A model generated the notes under the pieces. The model worked only from the letters and a program-made list of their open reading frames with translations. It did not search any database and had not been told where the DNA came from. Below, piece by piece: positions 61,857 through 64,000 of a DNA stretch of 64,000 nt. Source of the DNA: Thermorudis peleae (GTDB lineage: Bacteria; Chloroflexota; Chloroflexia; Thermomicrobiales; Thermomicrobiaceae); NCBI RefSeq assembly GCF_000744775.1, contig NZ_JQMP01000001.1, forward strand, positions 186,001 through 250,000, given 5' to 3'. The number at the start of each line of letters is the position of its first letter. Position 1 is the stretch's first letter. The position numbers were made by a program, and so were the translations under genes.

Positions 61857-62710
61857 TCCAGAACTTCCCGATGACCAAGCAATACCCAGGCTGCCATGAC
61901 AATCACCAGGGAGAAGCCCAAAAGCAGGACCGAGAGCGACAGCGCCTGGGTGAGATTGGTCTCCATCGCTGTCATAATGGCCAGCGTCATCGTTTGCGTT
62001 CGGCCGGGCAAATTGCCAGCGAAGAGGAGCGTTGCGCCAAATTCGGCTGCAGCACGTGTACCGCAGAGCAAGAGACCAGAGAGAATACCGGGGAACGCAA
62101 GGGGGAAAGTGATATGACGGTAGGTTTGCCAGGCGCTGGCTCCGTCGATTGCAGCAGCCTCTTCGACTTCACGGGGGACGCTACGAAAGCCAAGTGAAGC
62201 GCCGCGGATGTAGAAGGGGATAGCAATGAAGAGTTGCGCCATAACGACAGCGATTGGCGTGAATGGTAACGTAATGCCCACGTGCTCCAGCGTGGGGCCG
62301 AAGAGCCCCCGGCGACCAAACGCCATGAGCAACGCAACCCCAGCGATGACCGGCGGAAGTGCAATTGGTAACTCAACAAGTGTTTCCGCCAGCGCTTTGC
62401 CGGGAAAGTGCCGTCGAGCCAGCAGATAGGCAAGCGGTGTGCCGCCGACCAGCGCGATGGCGAGCACTGCAGCAGTTGTCAGAGCGGTGAGCCGCAAGGC
62501 CGAGAGGACGAATGGGTCAAACAGCGCGTGGAACGTTTCTGCGCGTGCTCCACGCCAGATTAAGGCAACGAGTGGGATAGTGAGATACAACAATAAAAGG
62601 ATCCCTGGCGCAATCAGCAACGATGCCTGGCGCGCTGGCCGTCTGCGCCAAGCGGGCTGTTCGGTAACTGCGTGTGGGAAACTCGTTGTCTGCGCGCGCT
62701 GACTTGCCAT
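61853..62710 (-). CDS. modB: Molybdate ABC transporter permease
   Basis: 285 residues from the ATG at 62710 (GAGG six bases upstream). Five to six helices; the EAA loop is REVEEAAAIDGASAWQTYRHITFPLAFPG, and ELPIALPPVIAGVALLMAFG and RAAAEFGATLLFAGNLPGRTQTMTLAI are the CysTW/ModB pattern. Works with ModA (62939-63907). No ModC ATPase is in the window. It is coupled to the YqeB-like gene. Confidence 0.92.
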   Translation of the reverse strand: MASQRAQTTSFPHAVTEQPAWRRRPARQASLLIAPGILLLLYLTIPLVALIWRGARAETFHALFDPFVLSALRLTALTTAAVLAIALVGGTPLAYLLARRHFPGKALAETLVELPIALPPVIAGVALLMAFGRRGLFGPTLEHVGITLPFTPIAVVMAQLFIAIPFYIRGASLGFRSVPREVEEAAAIDGASAWQTYRHITFPLAFPGILSGLLLCGTRAAAEFGATLLFAGNLPGRTQTMTLAIMTAMETNLTQALSLSVLLLGFSLVIVMAAWVLLGHREVLE

Positions 62711-62802
62711 TCGTTGCCTCTCTGCCCTTGTTGTGGATCCTCCATACCAGCTGATTGTGAGCAAAGCGTGTCGGTTCCGCCTTGGGCTTAGGCCGTGTTG
62801 GG

Positions 62803-62830
62803 ATGCCGAGGAGGGCACCCTCCTCGGCAT
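62803..62830. terminator. 13-bp perfect hairpin between modA and modB
   Basis: ATGCCGAGGAGGG and its exact complement, two-base loop, 109 bases after the modA stop and 93 bases before the modB start. No T tract. A partial terminator or a processing hairpin that sets binding-protein excess is possible. Confidence 0.5.
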
Positions 62831-62938
62831 CATGCCGTTGGCTGCTCAACTTGAGCAATCACACTGCGCCAAAGGCGCCCGAGTGTATTCCCGAATGATG
62901 CTGGTCGTAGGGTCGTTCGCTTCATCGTCGGCTTCACC

Positions 62939-63907
62939 TCACTGCGGTGGTAAGAAGCCCCACTTCTGCAGCACCGCCTGCCCGGCTGGAGAGAGGACGT
63001 AGTCGATGAACGCTTGGCCAGCTTGCGCATTCGGCGCATTCTTGACGAGTGCAATCGGGTACTTGGCAATGACATTGAATTGATCGGGTATATCGATGAT
63101 CTTGACTTTGCTCTTGTAGTCGGGTGTGACATCGGTGCGATAAACAAAACTCGCGTCAGCCTCGCCAAGCGCAACCTTCGAGAGCGCGGACTTGACGTTC
63201 GTCTCTTCCGACACAACATTGGCGAGTACCTTATTTGCAAAGTCACTGCCGTATGACGGGTCCTTGCTGGCATTGTTGAGCACCTGACGCGCATAGTTGC
63301 CTGCTGGTACGTCTTTCTGCTCAATGACTAACTTGATGCCGCTCTTGGCCAGGTCTTTCAGGCTTGTGATCCCAGCTTTGTTATCAGCTGGCACAACAAT
63401 CACGAGGGCATTGCGTGCGAAAATCTTGGGCTGGCCAGCAATCGTGCCATCTTGGATTGCCCCTTGCATGTTGGGTTCGTCAGCAGACGCAAACACATCC
63501 GCCTTTGCGCCTTGCGCAAGCTGCGTGCGTAATGTCGGTGAGCCAGCGAAATTAAAGGTTATCGAGACGCCAGGGTGCTGGCTCTGAAATTGCTGGGCAA
63601 TCTCTTTGAACGCGTCGGTTAGTGAAGCCGCAGCAAAGACTGTTACTTGCCCAGTGATCGTGGCGCTAGCTGACGGTGTTGCCATGGCGGTAGTCGGTGT
63701 TGCCGTCGCAGCGACCGTGGTCGCTGTCGCTTGCGCCGTTGGCGTTGCTGTCGCGGCGGGCCGTGTGGCTGCTGCTGTTGCGGTCACCGCAGCTGCGGGC
63801 TGTGTCGCTGTTGGCGTGGCATTCCCTCCGCAGCCTGTGAGCAAAAGGCCGATCAACATCGGCATGATCGCCCACAGCACGATCTGCGTCGTGGTTCGCC
63901 GTTGCAT
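62939..63907 (-). CDS. modA: Molybdate-binding lipoprotein
   Basis: 322 residues from the ATG at 63907 (GGGAAGGGGAGAG upstream). Signal and lipobox: IMPMLIGLLLTGCGG. A linker rich in Ala, Thr and Pro (about 65 residues) leads to the type II binding fold: QVTVFAAASLTDAFKEIAQQF (Ser of the oxyanion site), FNFAGSPTLRTQLAQGAKADVFASADEPNM, NALVIVVPADN, GEADASFVYRTDV. Captures molybdate or tungstate for ModB. Confidence 0.92.
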   Translation of the reverse strand: MQRRTTTQIVLWAIMPMLIGLLLTGCGGNATPTATQPAAAVTATAAATRPAATATPTAQATATTVAATATPTTAMATPSASATITGQVTVFAAASLTDAFKEIAQQFQSQHPGVSITFNFAGSPTLRTQLAQGAKADVFASADEPNMQGAIQDGTIAGQPKIFARNALVIVVPADNKAGITSLKDLAKSGIKLVIEQKDVPAGNYARQVLNNASKDPSYGSDFANKVLANVVSEETNVKSALSKVALGEADASFVYRTDVTPDYKSKVKIIDIPDQFNVIAKYPIALVKNAPNAQAGQAFIDYVLSPAGQAVLQKWGFLPPQ

Positions 63908-63932
63908 CTCTCTCCCCTTCCCTCTCGTCACA

Positions 63933-64000
63933 CTATCCGCCAATTCGGGCAACAACTGTTCCAAGCGGCTCTACATCGTAGCCACGGGCCGCTTCGAGTT
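63933..64000 (-). CDS. C-terminal fragment of an unidentified protein at the right edge
   Basis: The frame ending TAG at 63933-63935 reads LEAARGYDVEPLGTVVARIGG on the minus strand (22 codons in the window), which looks like real coding sequence and lies 25 bases before the modA start. Too short to name; the gene is probably part of the same molybdenum operon. Confidence 0.45.
   Translation of the reverse strand, partial: LEAARGYDVEPLGTVVARIGG

Overview
The window is bacterial chromosome with dense, largely operonic genes and no rRNA, tRNA, CRISPR array or insertion sequence that I could see. The gene set (complete menaquinone pathway, F420-type LLM and PPOX flavoproteins, a tandem ThyX-like protein, BCKDH-type 2-oxoacid dehydrogenase, methylcitrate operon, S/T/P/A-rich lipoproteins) and moderately high GC suggest an aerobic thermophilic Chloroflexota of the Thermomicrobia/Sphaerobacter type. 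That placement is inference from gene content only.

Layout. 1-3.6 kb: edge fragment of a ferredoxin-NADP reductase, FAH-family hydrolase and HD hydrolase, HtrA-like protease with a partner. 3.7-9.1 kb: a fused double malic enzyme, a small secreted protein with a long leader, an ABC-2 exporter. 9.2-14.1 kb: menB-menA-menC-(4-TM protein)-menE. 14.2-18.1 kb: 2-oxoacid dehydrogenase E1a-E1b-E2 preceded by an unannotated 32-codon ORF and a hairpin. 18.1-26.3 kb: sulfur module (SQR-like flavoprotein, ArsR regulator, zinc ribbon, DUF302, CstB-like persulfide dioxygenase-rhodanese, rhodanese, TauE exporter, sulfite dehydrogenase plus cytochrome c) and an LLM flavoprotein. 26.6-31.1 kb: acyl-CoA dehydrogenase and acyl-CoA carboxylase in two divergent operons. 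31.3-36.6 kb: tetR-menF-menD-menH-hotdog thioesterase. 36.6-40.9 kb: glycerophosphodiesterase divergent from an Ugp-like ABC importer. 40.9-47.6 kb: Nudix protein, ThyX-like protein, YihY, CDF transporter, NCS2 permease. 47.7-52.1 kb: prpD-prpB-prpC methylcitrate operon and a hydrolase. 52.1-60 kb: GerMN lipoprotein, FolC, PRTase, cyclase, MntH, Usp, PPOX protein, CPVC membrane protein. 60.3-64 kb: molybdate uptake genes with a YqeB-like protein and a molybdopterin-fold lipoprotein.

How it works together. The two men loci encode every step from chorismate to demethylmenaquinone (MenF, D, H, C, E, B, a candidate DHNA-CoA thioesterase, MenA). The sulfur module could take sulfide to quinone-linked persulfide, then to sulfite and sulfate. 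BCKDH, acyl-CoA dehydrogenase, acyl-CoA carboxylase and the methylcitrate cycle together suggest branched-chain amino acid and propionate catabolism.

Most notable: the SQR-like gene has an in-frame TGA exactly where the family's third redox cysteine is expected, followed by an intact conserved C-terminus and a hairpin. This is either a selenocysteine codon or a point nonsense mutation. Two sulfur promoters share a 15-bp operator-like element. The fused malic enzyme has complementary motif loss in its two halves.
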